A DNA stretch of 32,240 nt from Nanobdellota archaeon (GTDB lineage: Archaea > Nanobdellota > Nanobdellia > Pacearchaeales > GW2011-AR1): contig JAHIVP010000022.1 of NCBI GenBank assembly GCA_018816335.1, forward strand, positions 1 to 32,240. Reading direction: 5' to 3'. The notes beneath the pieces were generated by a model that was not told the DNA's origin, searched no databases, and was given only the letters and a program-made list of their open reading frames with translations. The translations under genes and the position numbers were made by a program. This document shows, one piece after another, positions 7,388 to 17,073 of the stretch. The stretch's first letter is position 1, and every line of letters begins with the position of its first letter.

Positions 7388-10273
7388 TTAGAAAAAATTA
7401 ACTTTCTTGCCAGCAGAACTCTTTGAATCTCCTTTCTTCTCTCCCTCCTTCCCACCACCCTGCAAACCTTCTAACAACTTATTAATATCATCCTCCCCAC
7501 CCCCACCTTGCCCCTGCTCTTGCCCTGCTCCAAACATCATCCCTTTAGAAACTTCATCAGCTGTCTCCTCAGCAACAGTATCAATCTGTCCTTCTTCCTT
7601 AGCACTCTTTTCAATTTCATACTGAAAATCATCTTCTAATTTCTTAACAGCATCTTTTTCCATTTCAATTAATTTAGAAGCATCAAAATTTTGAATCTTC
7701 TCTCCTCCTACAGATTCATCTAATTTCTCAACACCCTCTCCTCCAATAAATTGAATATTTTTTTGTCCTTCTCCTTGCCCAGCCATACTCAAAACTTTAT
7801 TAAGTTCTTCTTCCAACTTCTTCACATCTTCTTCTTTAGGTTTTTCAACTTCTTTTCCCTCACTCTGATTAATATCTTTTTTTATTTCTTCTTCAAATTT
7901 TTTAATATCTTGTTTTGGTTTTTCAACAGCTTGCATTCCTTTAAACTCTGCTTTTTTATCTGCTTTTTTATCAGACTTAATCTTATCTAAATAAATAACA
8001 TTCTCACTACCTCTCAAACCTTTATCTTCTAATTCCTTAACATATTGAGAAATCTCAGCAGCCATATCAGCATTAACAGAAATTGAATCAATTCCTTGCT
8101 TAACTAAAAACTCAACCATTCCTTTCTTACTTCCAGACTGTCCACAAATCGAAGTCTCAACACCATACTTAATACATCTTCTAATTACAAAAGCCAACTG
8201 ATTCAAAACTCCAGGATGCATCTCATCATATAAATACTGAACCTTCTCATTATTTCTATCAATAGCTAAAGTATATTGAGTTAAATCATTTGTTCCAAAA
8301 GAAATAAAATCTATTCCTTCATTACATAACTCATTAATTATCTGAGAAGCAGCAGGAGTCTCAACCATAACACCAATCCTCACACCTTCAAAACCAACCT
8401 CTTTACAAAATCTTTTAGTCTGAACAACCTCATCAACAGAAATAATCTGAGGCAATATTAATCCCATTGTCTTACCATTTTCAGCAACTCTTCTCAAAGC
8501 ATTTAATTCAGCCTTAAATAAATCTGGCTCTTTCAAAGAAGTTCTAATACCATGAAAACCCAACATAGGATTTCCTTCAGGTTCTTTAGGAGCACCTTTC
8601 AAATTCTTAAATTCATCAGTTCTAATATCTGAAGTTCTAACCCAACCCTCATCAAATTTCTCCATAATCTTACTAATCCCATGATAAATAACCTCTTCAT
8701 AATCTTTAACTTTCCCTTCTTTCAAATATAATCTCGGATGCATTCCATTTGAAGCAATAATACCTTCCATCCTTGTCAATCCAATCTTCTTAACATTTGA
8801 CTTAGCAGCTCTATCAGCAAAATCAGGCAAATCAACAATAACTTTAATTTCAGTTTCAGTTTCAACAACAGGTTTAATTTCTTTTTTCTTTGTCTCAGTT
8901 TTACCTTCATAAACTTTTCCATTTGAACCATCTACAGTAACTTCCATATCATCTTTCAAAACCTCTGTTGCATTCCCAGTTCCAACAATAGCAGGAATTC
9001 CCATCTCTCTAGAAACAATAGCAGCATGAGAAGTAGCCCCACCTTCATCAGTAACAATTGCAGCAGATTTAGCCATAGTAACAACCATATCAGGATTTGT
9101 CATTTCAGTAACAAGCACATCTCCCTTCTGAACTTTATCTAGCTCACTCAAATCTCTAATAACTTTAACAACCCCACTTCCAATTCCAGGAGAAGCAGGC
9201 ATTCCAGACAACAAAATATCTCCTTCTAATTCTTCATTATCAACTTTATTATCTAAAGTAGTAATCGGCCGTGTTTGAACAATATACAACTCTCCTGCTT
9301 CAACAGCAAACTCAATATCTTGCGGCTTTTTATAATGTTCCTCTAATTCAATAGCATACTGAGCAAATCTCTTAATCTCATAATCACTTAAAACAATACT
9401 CTTACTCCTATCTTCTGTTAACTTAACAATCTCATTTTTTCCAGAAGAACTCCTCACTATCGCTGTTTTCTTTTTCCCAACTTTACTTTCTATTATTTTA
9501 TAATCTTTAGAAACTTCATAATGATCAGGATTTATTTGTCCAGATACAATTCCCTCTCCTAAACCATAAACAGCTTCAATAATAATATTCTCTGTAGTTC
9601 CCATAGGATTTTGAGAAAACATAACACCAGATTTATCAGAATCAATCATCTTCTGAACAATAACAGCCATAGCAACAGACCCATGCTTAAATCCTTTTTT
9701 AGCTTGATAAAACAAACTCCTTGCAGTAAATAAAGAAGCCCATGTTCTTTTAACAGCTTCAATCAAATCTTCAGTACCTTTAACATTTAAAAAAGTTGAA
9801 CCCTGGCCAGCAAATGAAGCACCAGCAGAATCTTCAGCAGTAGCAGAACTTCTCACCGCAACAAAAACAGGATCAGCCCTCTTCAAAATAGCCATCGCAT
9901 CTCTAGAACTCTCATCAAAAATTTTCTTATTTGCATCTAAACTTTCATAACTCTCTAAAATCTCTTTTTTAAGATCAACAGGAATTTCAGTATCAATAAT
10001 CATCTCACGAATCTTTTTAGCTTCTTCTTCTAAATCTTTTGTATCCTCAACATCAATTTTACTAACAGAAGAAAGGATTCTATCTCTCAAACCAGTATCG
10101 TCAATAAAATCTTCATAAGCTTCAGAAGTCACAACAAAACCAGGAGGAACAGGCATCTTAATACTTGTCATCTCCCCCAAATTCGCACCCTTGCCACCAG
10201 CAATATTTACAGAGTCCATACCTAATTCAGAAAACCACTTTACATATTTATCAGCTACCTCTTTTGGAATCAT
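7388..10273 (-). CDS. ppsA: Phosphoenolpyruvate synthase with long C-terminal extension
   Basis: N-terminal NIAGGKGANLGEM, VRSSATAEDSAGASFAGQ; TDEGGATSHAAIVSREMGIPAIVGT phosphohistidine motif; C-terminal FGTNDLTQYTLAIDRNN and SICGQSGS; ~190-aa extra tail. Confidence 0.95.
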   Translation of the reverse strand: MIPKEVADKYVKWFSELGMDSVNIAGGKGANLGEMTSIKMPVPPGFVVTSEAYEDFIDDTGLRDRILSSVSKIDVEDTKDLEEEAKKIREMIIDTEIPVDLKKEILESYESLDANKKIFDESSRDAMAILKRADPVFVAVRSSATAEDSAGASFAGQGSTFLNVKGTEDLIEAVKRTWASLFTARSLFYQAKKGFKHGSVAMAVIVQKMIDSDKSGVMFSQNPMGTTENIIIEAVYGLGEGIVSGQINPDHYEVSKDYKIIESKVGKKKTAIVRSSSGKNEIVKLTEDRSKSIVLSDYEIKRFAQYAIELEEHYKKPQDIEFAVEAGELYIVQTRPITTLDNKVDNEELEGDILLSGMPASPGIGSGVVKVIRDLSELDKVQKGDVLVTEMTNPDMVVTMAKSAAIVTDEGGATSHAAIVSREMGIPAIVGTGNATEVLKDDMEVTVDGSNGKVYEGKTETKKKEIKPVVETETEIKVIVDLPDFADRAAKSNVKKIGLTRMEGIIASNGMHPRLYLKEGKVKDYEEVIYHGISKIMEKFDEGWVRTSDIRTDEFKNLKGAPKEPEGNPMLGFHGIRTSLKEPDLFKAELNALRRVAENGKTMGLILPQIISVDEVVQTKRFCKEVGFEGVRIGVMVETPAASQIINELCNEGIDFISFGTNDLTQYTLAIDRNNEKVQYLYDEMHPGVLNQLAFVIRRCIKYGVETSICGQSGSKKGMVEFLVKQGIDSISVNADMAAEISQYVKELEDKGLRGSENVIYLDKIKSDKKADKKAEFKGMQAVEKPKQDIKKFEEEIKKDINQSEGKEVEKPKEEDVKKLEEELNKVLSMAGQGEGQKNIQFIGGEGVEKLDESVGGEKIQNFDASKLIEMEKDAVKKLEDDFQYEIEKSAKEEGQIDTVAEETADEVSKGMMFGAGQEQGQGGGGEDDINKLLEGLQGGGKEGEKKGDSKSSAGKKVNFF

Positions 10274-10335
10274 AGTAAATATAGAAATTCTTCATTAATA
10301 AAGTTTATTACAATTGAATTTGTATTTTAAAGTAG

Positions 10336-10587
10336 TTAATTATCTTCACTCACAGCAAAAATTCCCTTTTCCTCATAAACATTTTCCTCACCCAAAGTTT
10401 TCTTAGCTAAAACAATCAAAACTATAATAGCTAGAACAATAAAAACAATTCCTAAAACAGCAGAAGTTGAACTACCTACATCTTCAACAATTGACAAACC
10501 AGTTATAGTCGAGCTTGAATTCAAAAAAAACCCAAATCCAGTTAAGAAAAGAAACAATGCAATAATTCTATAACCTGTTGGTCCCAT
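10336..10587 (-). CDS. Small two-TM membrane protein
   Basis: 83-aa ORF with two hydrophobic segments. Confidence 0.65.
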   Translation of the reverse strand: MGPTGYRIIALFLFLTGFGFFLNSSSTITGLSIVEDVGSSTSAVLGIVFIVLAIIVLIVLAKKTLGEENVYEEKGIFAVSEDN

Positions 10588-10662
10588 AATCTATTTAGAA
10601 TATTCATATTTATAAGGTTTGTGATTACTTAACTTTTTAAATCCAAATAAACTCCAACATCT

Positions 10663-11781
10663 ATGAAATACGTATTTATACTCGGAAGAAACCCAGTACT
10701 ATCAAAAGCTGAAATATTCTCTTATTTAGAAAAAGAAAAAATAAAACTAAACTCTGATTTACTAAAACAAAATTCTCTTTATGTAGATATAGAAGGAGAA
10801 ATCAATCCTAAAGAAGTTATAGATAAACTCGGAGGAACAATAGCTATTGGTAAAGTTTTATTTTCAGGAAAAATAGAAAAATTAAAAGAATCTATAGAAA
10901 ACAATCCAATATATTTTGATGAACCAATAAAATTAGTATATTCTATATTTTGTTATTCCTCAGATGAAAACTCAAAAATAATTATAGACTCTATGAAAAC
11001 AAATTTCAAAAATGAAGGATTAAAAGCAAAGTTCCATAAATTTTTAGAATACACAATAAAACCAACTGAAAAAATTTACTTTTTTATACAAAATATTGAA
11101 AATCATTTTGGAATAATAGAAGCTATACACAATCCAAAACAAGTTGAAGAAAGAGATATGGAAAAACCAGTTAGAAGAGAAGAACTAGCAATATCTCCAA
11201 GAATCTCAAAAATCTTAATCAACTTATCACAAGCAAAACAAGGACAAGAACTAGTAGACCCATTTTGTGGAATAGGAGTTATTTTACAAGAAGCACTAAT
11301 CCAAGACATAAATGTTACAGGAATTGATAATGATTCTTCAGCTACAAAACACGCTAAATTAAATATTGAATGGATAAAAACCAAATATAATTTCAATGCA
11401 AACTTCAACATATTAACAGATGATTCAAAAAAAGTAGTTTTACAAAAAATTGATGCTATAGCTACAGAACCAGAACTAGGAGACATTTTAACAAAAGTCC
11501 CAGATGAAAACATTACAAAATCAAATTTAAGAAAGTTTGAAGATTTAATGATTGATGTTCTAAACAATTTAAAAAAATACACAAAACCAAATACAAAAAT
11601 AGCTTTTACCTCTCCTCTAATAAAAACAAACAAAGGAAGAAAATCTTGTGATATTGAAAAAATATTAAATCAAACTCAATTAAAAATTTATAATTTAAAA
11701 AACTCAAATATTAAATTTCCTATAACAGAACTTAGAGAACACAAAATAATAGGAAGAGATATTTATGTTTTAATCACTTGA
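10663..11781 (+). CDS. Trm11/TrmG10-like SAM-dependent RNA methyltransferase
   Basis: N-terminal THUMP-like region, VDPFCGIGVILQEAL SAM motif, ATEPELG in the motif IV position. Confidence 0.8.
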   Translation: MKYVFILGRNPVLSKAEIFSYLEKEKIKLNSDLLKQNSLYVDIEGEINPKEVIDKLGGTIAIGKVLFSGKIEKLKESIENNPIYFDEPIKLVYSIFCYSSDENSKIIIDSMKTNFKNEGLKAKFHKFLEYTIKPTEKIYFFIQNIENHFGIIEAIHNPKQVEERDMEKPVRREELAISPRISKILINLSQAKQGQELVDPFCGIGVILQEALIQDINVTGIDNDSSATKHAKLNIEWIKTKYNFNANFNILTDDSKKVVLQKIDAIATEPELGDILTKVPDENITKSNLRKFEDLMIDVLNNLKKYTKPNTKIAFTSPLIKTNKGRKSCDIEKILNQTQLKIYNLKNSNIKFPITELREHKIIGRDIYVLIT

Positions 11782-12318
11782 ACTTCTGCTCTCAACAACA
11801 ATTTTAACTCTGCACGGAATCTTTGGTTTTGATTTACCAAAAGCAATTCTAGCCTCATGCACACCTTTCTGAGAATTAACACTAACAACAAAAATAACTT
11901 GATTAGGTTTAACAAATGCTCCTGTATTCATAGTTTTTCCAAAAGAGTGCTTCATTCCTGACTGCATTCTATCTGCCCCAGCTCCAGTAATCATCTTATT
12001 CTCTCTTAAAATATGATGAGGATAAACTTTAACTTCAAAGAAAAAATTCCCCGGATGATTTTTCTCCATATGTTTATGAACAGTCTGTCTAACTGACTCT
12101 AAAGCATTATCTCTAATTATTGCATTCTCAGTAGAAATCAAATTAATAACTTTCTTAAACTTCCCATCTCTCTCTGCTTTCAAATCACCCATTCTCAACT
12201 TTACAAGCTTTCTTGGTGGAACAGTTTTAATATATGATCTAGCTTTCTTTTTACTTGTCCTGGTATATGGAACAGCTCTTTGCTTTGTATATGCTGATGC
12301 TTTTCTTAAGCCTGCCAT
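11770..12318 (-). CDS. rpl10e: Ribosomal protein L10e (uL16)
   Basis: MAGLRKASAYTKQRAVPYTRTSKKKARSYIKTVPP...YPHHILRENKMITGAGADRMQSGMKHSFGKTMNTGAFV. Confidence 0.95.
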   Translation of the reverse strand: MAGLRKASAYTKQRAVPYTRTSKKKARSYIKTVPPRKLVKLRMGDLKAERDGKFKKVINLISTENAIIRDNALESVRQTVHKHMEKNHPGNFFFEVKVYPHHILRENKMITGAGADRMQSGMKHSFGKTMNTGAFVKPNQVIFVVSVNSQKGVHEARIAFGKSKPKIPCRVKIVVESRSSSD

Positions 12319-12319
12319 T

Positions 12320-12541
12320 TTATGATATTACCTCATCTACAGAGCCCACAACTGTCAAAAATTGACCATCTCTAAAAAGCATACATGATTGAGGAACATT
12401 TGTATAAACAGGAATAATTCTACCATCTTCATCTATAGTATTCATTAATACATATGGTCTACAAGCTAGTGCTAACATTCTTTTTCCTTTCTCACTCATT
12501 GACCCAGCATGAGGATTATAATTAATTTCTATATGACTCAT
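12320..12541 (-). CDS. 73-aa hypothetical protein between two ribosomal protein genes
   Basis: 4-nt overlap with rpl35ae and 1-nt gap to rpl10e indicate co-transcription. Confidence 0.7.
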   Translation of the reverse strand: MSHIEINYNPHAGSMSEKGKRMLALACRPYVLMNTIDEDGRIIPVYTNVPQSCMLFRDGQFLTVVGSVDEVIS

Positions 12542-12801
12542 TTTATCTCCACCTCAGTAGTTATAGCTTGACCAGGCAAACCTCTCTCAAAAATAGCTCT
12601 AACAATTCCCTTATTCCCATGAGCAGCAGCTATCTTTCCCTTAATAACTTTAGGCTCTTTTCCAGAACTCTTCCACTCAACATTTTTTCCAACAAGTTTT
12701 TCAGCTTCTTCTCTTGAGCTCAATCCAAAATCCAAAAGAAAATGCCTAGGAGTATAAGTATGTCTTCCCCTTCTGAATTGTATTACTATTCCTTTATTCA
12801 T
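12538..12801 (-). CDS. rpl35ae: Ribosomal protein L35Ae (eL33)
   Basis: IVIQFRRGRHTYTPRHFLL...GKNVEWKSSGKEPKVIKGKIAAAHGNKGIVRAIFERGLPGQAI. Confidence 0.9.
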   Translation of the reverse strand: MNKGIVIQFRRGRHTYTPRHFLLDFGLSSREEAEKLVGKNVEWKSSGKEPKVIKGKIAAAHGNKGIVRAIFERGLPGQAITTEVEIK

Positions 12802-12881
12802 AAACTATTATTAAAAAGTCTATATTTAAAACTTACCATTCAAATAACAATGCTTAAAAATAATAATATTCTTAAATAATA

Positions 12882-13181
12882 ATGATAACAATGAACCAAA
12901 GATTAGAACTTATTCATGAAGAAAAACCTCATCAAAAATCAGAACCAAGTCAAAAAAACAGAGGAAGAAAATTATTATACACAGTATTATTAGGATTATC
13001 ATTCATAACAGGTTATCTACAAGGAAGTGTTACAGAAAGAGTAAAAAAAGAAAGAGAAATCTATGAATTCAAAAACTATAATTACCAAGAACTAAATGAA
13101 AGACACAAGCAATTATTTAACCCTCCAAAAAATATTCTTCCAAACATTGAACCAACAAGAAAACAATCATTTTTTGTTTAA
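12882..13181 (+). CDS. Hypothetical protein with one TM segment
   Basis: 99-aa ORF with LLYTVLLGLSFITGYLQGSV. Confidence 0.55.
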   Translation: MITMNQRLELIHEEKPHQKSEPSQKNRGRKLLYTVLLGLSFITGYLQGSVTERVKKEREIYEFKNYNYQELNERHKQLFNPPKNILPNIEPTRKQSFFV

Positions 13182-13192
13182 TAAAAACCTAA

Positions 13193-14977
13193 CTATAACA
13201 CAACAGAAAACTCACCATACTCTTTCTTAATTAAATCAAAAACTTTCCTACCAAACTTAACTTCCTTCCCCTTCCCCTCACTAAAAATATTCTGAAACTG
13301 CTCTTGAGAAACATCAACAAGTTTTCTCTCCTGAACTTCTAAAATCATACTATCAATAGACAAGAAAGCTCTATCTCCAACTAAAATCAACTCTCCACTT
13401 TTATCTTTAAACTTTAATTTCATTCTTCCTTTATCTAACTCAGCTAAATCACATCTCTGATTATACTCAACAAGATGATTAATCAAAACAGTCGCATTCT
13501 TTCTAACACTTTCAATCTCATGAGTCTTCATCTTTTTCTTATCTTTATGAGCCTTAATCAAATCATTCAAAACAGATAAAAAATTCGGAGCAAACTTTCC
13601 TTGATTAACTAAATTTTTCTCAAACATCTTAACTAATTCCTCTTCTTTTTTATTCCCAAAAATAGACTTCAATAAACTCATACCATCAGCATAAACCTGT
13701 TCAACAGTTCTTTCATTCATTCTTCCAAGAATCTGCTTCTCTAATTTCAACAACCTTTTCATATACTCATCAAAACCTGAAATCATCTCATCTAAATCTT
13801 TTCCAGAAATTTCCTTAACTTTTTGATGTTCATAATCTTTATACAACTGAACAATTCTTTCTAAATGCTTAATATACTTACCTTCCAATAATTTCTCTTT
13901 CTTAACAAAAACTTTCTCTGTTTCAGAAACTAAATACTTAGGAACAGGTGGAGGCAAACCCATCATCATAAAAATCGCTTGAGTAGGATTAACAATTCCC
14001 CAATACAAATCCAGAATAGCAATATCTAAAATTCTTCTCTTAGCCATATCAACTGTCTTTTCTCCAGCAGCCATATAAGAATCAATAGCTTCAGGACTAG
14101 GTTTCAACTTACCCATCTTCAACAACAACTTCCACGGCATAAATGTTCCTCTATCATAAAGTGGAATACCATCTCTCAAAAACGTAAAGAAAATAGGATT
14201 AGCATCTTTAACACCATCCCAAAACTCAGTCAACAACCAAACCTGAATATTTAACTTATTCTTAACACCAGCCATTTCCTCAGCTTCAACAATATAACTA
14301 TTAATTATCCCTCTCAACTTCTCTCTCAACTCTAACCTCGGCATTCTCTTAACATCAGTATCATCAATAATAATTGCTAAATCAACATCAGAAGTTTTTG
14401 TTGCCTCTCCCCTAACTAAAGAACCATACAAACCATACGAAGTAATATATTTATCAAACTTTCTCAAAACCAATGACTTATGAATCTCAGCTGCTCTCAA
14501 ACCTCCTAAAAAACCATTATCAAACAAAGGATAACTCATAGCAATTGCAGAAACAAATTCATATTTAGAATCTAAAGCATAATTAAAAACATCAACAGGA
14601 GTTCCAATATGAACCCATAAAGGCGGAGTCATCTTCTTGCCCATCTCAACCAAATCTTTTTTAATTTTCTTAATCTCTTTAAAATTATCTTCAGGAATCA
14701 AAATCATAGTATGAATCGGCTTAACTTCAATCTCTTCTTTTGTCATCTGATCCTCATCTTCAAAAATCTTCTGAGCTTGAGGTGCAATAACAGAAATCGA
14801 AACAACAGACTTATACTTCTTCAAAACCTCTTTAGTAAATGAATCCAACTTTGTCTTTGTCTTCTCCATCTCCTTCTTAACATCATCAGGAATTTCATTT
14901 GGAACATTAGGTTGATAATCATTCTTACCAGCATTCTTTAATGCATTTTCCATTGAATCATTATTGTTTTCTGGCAT
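13193..14977 (-). CDS. Nucleotidyltransferase-domain protein
   Basis: YGLYGSLVRGEATKTSDVDLAIIIDD is the Pol-beta superfamily GS...DxD pattern; 594 aa with long helical C-terminus. Confidence 0.85.
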   Translation of the reverse strand: MPENNNDSMENALKNAGKNDYQPNVPNEIPDDVKKEMEKTKTKLDSFTKEVLKKYKSVVSISVIAPQAQKIFEDEDQMTKEEIEVKPIHTMILIPEDNFKEIKKIKKDLVEMGKKMTPPLWVHIGTPVDVFNYALDSKYEFVSAIAMSYPLFDNGFLGGLRAAEIHKSLVLRKFDKYITSYGLYGSLVRGEATKTSDVDLAIIIDDTDVKRMPRLELREKLRGIINSYIVEAEEMAGVKNKLNIQVWLLTEFWDGVKDANPIFFTFLRDGIPLYDRGTFMPWKLLLKMGKLKPSPEAIDSYMAAGEKTVDMAKRRILDIAILDLYWGIVNPTQAIFMMMGLPPPVPKYLVSETEKVFVKKEKLLEGKYIKHLERIVQLYKDYEHQKVKEISGKDLDEMISGFDEYMKRLLKLEKQILGRMNERTVEQVYADGMSLLKSIFGNKKEEELVKMFEKNLVNQGKFAPNFLSVLNDLIKAHKDKKKMKTHEIESVRKNATVLINHLVEYNQRCDLAELDKGRMKLKFKDKSGELILVGDRAFLSIDSMILEVQERKLVDVSQEQFQNIFSEGKGKEVKFGRKVFDLIKKEYGEFSVVL

Positions 14978-15008
14978 TGTGTTATATATTGTTTTTCATA
15001 TTTAAATC

Positions 15009-15710
15009 TTAGGGTTTTCTTAATTTTCTTTTAAATTCTGTAAAGACTCTATCTTCTGTAGCTTCTAATTCTTTCTCTAACCTACCTCCAAGTTCATGAA
15101 TTCCATCCTTTGCTACAACTACCACATCTTTTCCTAAAGTATAAATATCTTCAGAAGATTTTCCTAAACACTCTCTAGAAAGATCTACTGCTTGATCAAG
15201 AGAAATATATGTAGGCATACCAACCATATTATCAATATTATATCTATCAATATGAGCTAATGCAAGATCTGATCCAGATCCAACTGAAGTCCATCCTTTT
15301 TCTTCTACTTTTCCTCCAGGCCAACAAGAATAAAGTCCTGGCTTTCCTCTAAATCTTGAAGCAATTAATAAGCCATTCATTCTCTTATCAGGAACCATTC
15401 CTCCCCATCTGTAATCATTTAATTTTTTTAATTCAGGAAAATTCCCTTCTTTAACAGCTTTTTCAATATCAAAGCCTCCTTGAAGCATTTCTCTTAAAAA
15501 TTGTGTATACAATTGGTCTACTATTCCAGACATAGCAACTGCAAATCTTCTATTATCTGAAACCCAAATTTTTTGAGCAGGTCTTTTTGTTAAATGACGA
15601 TAATAAACATCTCCATCTCCTTTTAATTCTTCAGTAGTTCTACTCATATCAGAAGCCAATACTACTCCTTCTTTTCCTTTTTCAGCTTTAATTCCTACTA
15701 ATGTTGTCAT
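15009..15710 (-). CDS. Proteasome beta-like Ntn hydrolase
   Basis: MTTLVGIKAEKGKEGVVLASDMSRTTE with Thr right after the initiator Met; KIWVSDNRRFAVAMSGIVDQ; VGSGSDLALAHID. Confidence 0.8.
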   Translation of the reverse strand: MTTLVGIKAEKGKEGVVLASDMSRTTEELKGDGDVYYRHLTKRPAQKIWVSDNRRFAVAMSGIVDQLYTQFLREMLQGGFDIEKAVKEGNFPELKKLNDYRWGGMVPDKRMNGLLIASRFRGKPGLYSCWPGGKVEEKGWTSVGSGSDLALAHIDRYNIDNMVGMPTYISLDQAVDLSRECLGKSSEDIYTLGKDVVVVAKDGIHELGGRLEKELEATEDRVFTEFKRKLRKP

Positions 15711-15772
15711 AACAATCTCTAGAACTTTTCTTTTTTAAACCTTCCGATATGTAACCACTTTAAAGAAACAAA

Positions 15773-16120
15773 TTAAAACACTGCCTCAGCTTCAACCCTT
15801 TGAAATCTTGAAAAAACCCTTCCCTTTTCATTAACATCCAAAACATCAAACTCAGGCTTATTTCTATCACATCTAGCAACATCATCTGGATGAGAATTTC
15901 TTAAATCAACAACTCCTTCAGGAACAACCCACTCTATTTCTTCCCACACAACATCATGTCTATGTAAACCTTCAGCCAAATCATTTTCATTATCATATGC
16001 TAATCTTTGTGGAACTTCATCTCCATTCTGAATAGCAAATAAATAATCAATAACTCTTCCTCTATTCATAGAACCAAATCTATTAGGCCATAAATGTTTA
16101 TACACATTAACTTGTCTCAT
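15773..16120 (-). CDS. Hypothetical protein
   Basis: 115-aa ORF with normal-looking composition. Confidence 0.55.
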   Translation of the reverse strand: MRQVNVYKHLWPNRFGSMNRGRVIDYLFAIQNGDEVPQRLAYDNENDLAEGLHRHDVVWEEIEWVVPEGVVDLRNSHPDDVARCDRNKPEFDVLDVNEKGRVFSRFQRVEAEAVF

Positions 16121-16162
16121 AATTTATTTCTAGAATTAAACTATTTAAATTTGCTTAGTAAC

Positions 16163-16552
16163 TCAAAACCTCAAAGTAGAATTAACAATATAATCTTTTG
16201 CTTTAAAAAACTCTTTTGCAAATTCCGCAGTAATCTTTGGAGAATAATATTTACAAGAAAAAACATCTAAAAAAACTCTATTTGTTTTATTTGCAAAATG
16301 ACCAGAAATCAAAGAAGTTTCAATAAGCTGAGTCATTGAAAATCCAGCAACTTCTTCATCTTCTCCAAAATTAACAACAACACAATCACCAAATCGCTTC
16401 ATCTGAATCAAATCACAAAGCTGAATAACAAATTCTTTTATCTTTGCCTCATTCCTTATCAAATCAGCGTCGCAATCATGTAAATCTATCGCTGAAGAAA
16501 TCCCCCACGCTCTTTTTTCTTTGTATTCAGAAAATAATTCCTCTTCTATCAT
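16163..16552 (-). CDS. S-adenosylmethionine decarboxylase (SpeH/SpeD)-like protein, divergent
   Basis: ISSAIDLHDCDADLIRNEAKIKEFV...ETSLISGHFANKTNRVFLDVFSCKYYSP aligns with DLYGCD...[23 protein letters not shown]. Confidence 0.7.
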   Translation of the reverse strand: MIEEELFSEYKEKRAWGISSAIDLHDCDADLIRNEAKIKEFVIQLCDLIQMKRFGDCVVVNFGEDEEVAGFSMTQLIETSLISGHFANKTNRVFLDVFSCKYYSPKITAEFAKEFFKAKDYIVNSTLRF

Positions 16553-16635
16553 TTCTAAAATAATATTTTATTTAGAACTAACTAGTTTAAAAACTTATCC
16601 CTAATAAAAAATAAAAAAATAAAAAAAAATTAAAC

Positions 16636-17019
16636 CTAATATCTTGGCTTTTTCTTAGCATAACATTCCTTACAAAGAACTGGCTTACCTTTTGTTGGCT
16701 TAAACGGAACCTCACAATCTTTCTTACATTCATCGCAAACTACTTTATGCATTTCTCTAGGTCTATCTCTATTAAATCCACGATCATTGTTTCTACTAAA
16801 TCCACGACTATTATTTCTATTAAAGCCTCCATCTCTTGGTGGTCTATTCTCTGCAAAACATTCCTTACAAAGAACTGGCTTTCCTTCTGTAGGTTTAAAC
16901 GGAACTTCACAATCTTTCTTACATTTATCACAAACTACTTTATGCATTTCTCTTGGTCCAGAATCTCGATTAAATCCTCCACTTCTTGGTCTGTTGTTTC
17001 TATTTTCAAATCTTCCCAT
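16636..17019 (-). CDS. Duplicated CxxC-CxxC zinc-binding protein with RG/N-rich linkers
   Basis: Two near-identical copies of REMHKVVCDxCKKDCEVPFKPTxGKPVLCKEC. Confidence 0.85.
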   Translation of the reverse strand: MGRFENRNNRPRSGGFNRDSGPREMHKVVCDKCKKDCEVPFKPTEGKPVLCKECFAENRPPRDGGFNRNNSRGFSRNNDRGFNRDRPREMHKVVCDECKKDCEVPFKPTKGKPVLCKECYAKKKPRY

Positions 17020-17073
17020 AATTTTTCCTCCTATGTATATTCTCTATCTATTCTTGCAACATATAGTTGCATA

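Noticed and set aside
7407-7990. ORFs 7407..7625 and 7751..7990 (+)
   Set aside because: Antisense of the ppsA low-complexity tail; Phe/Ser/Pro-rich shadows.
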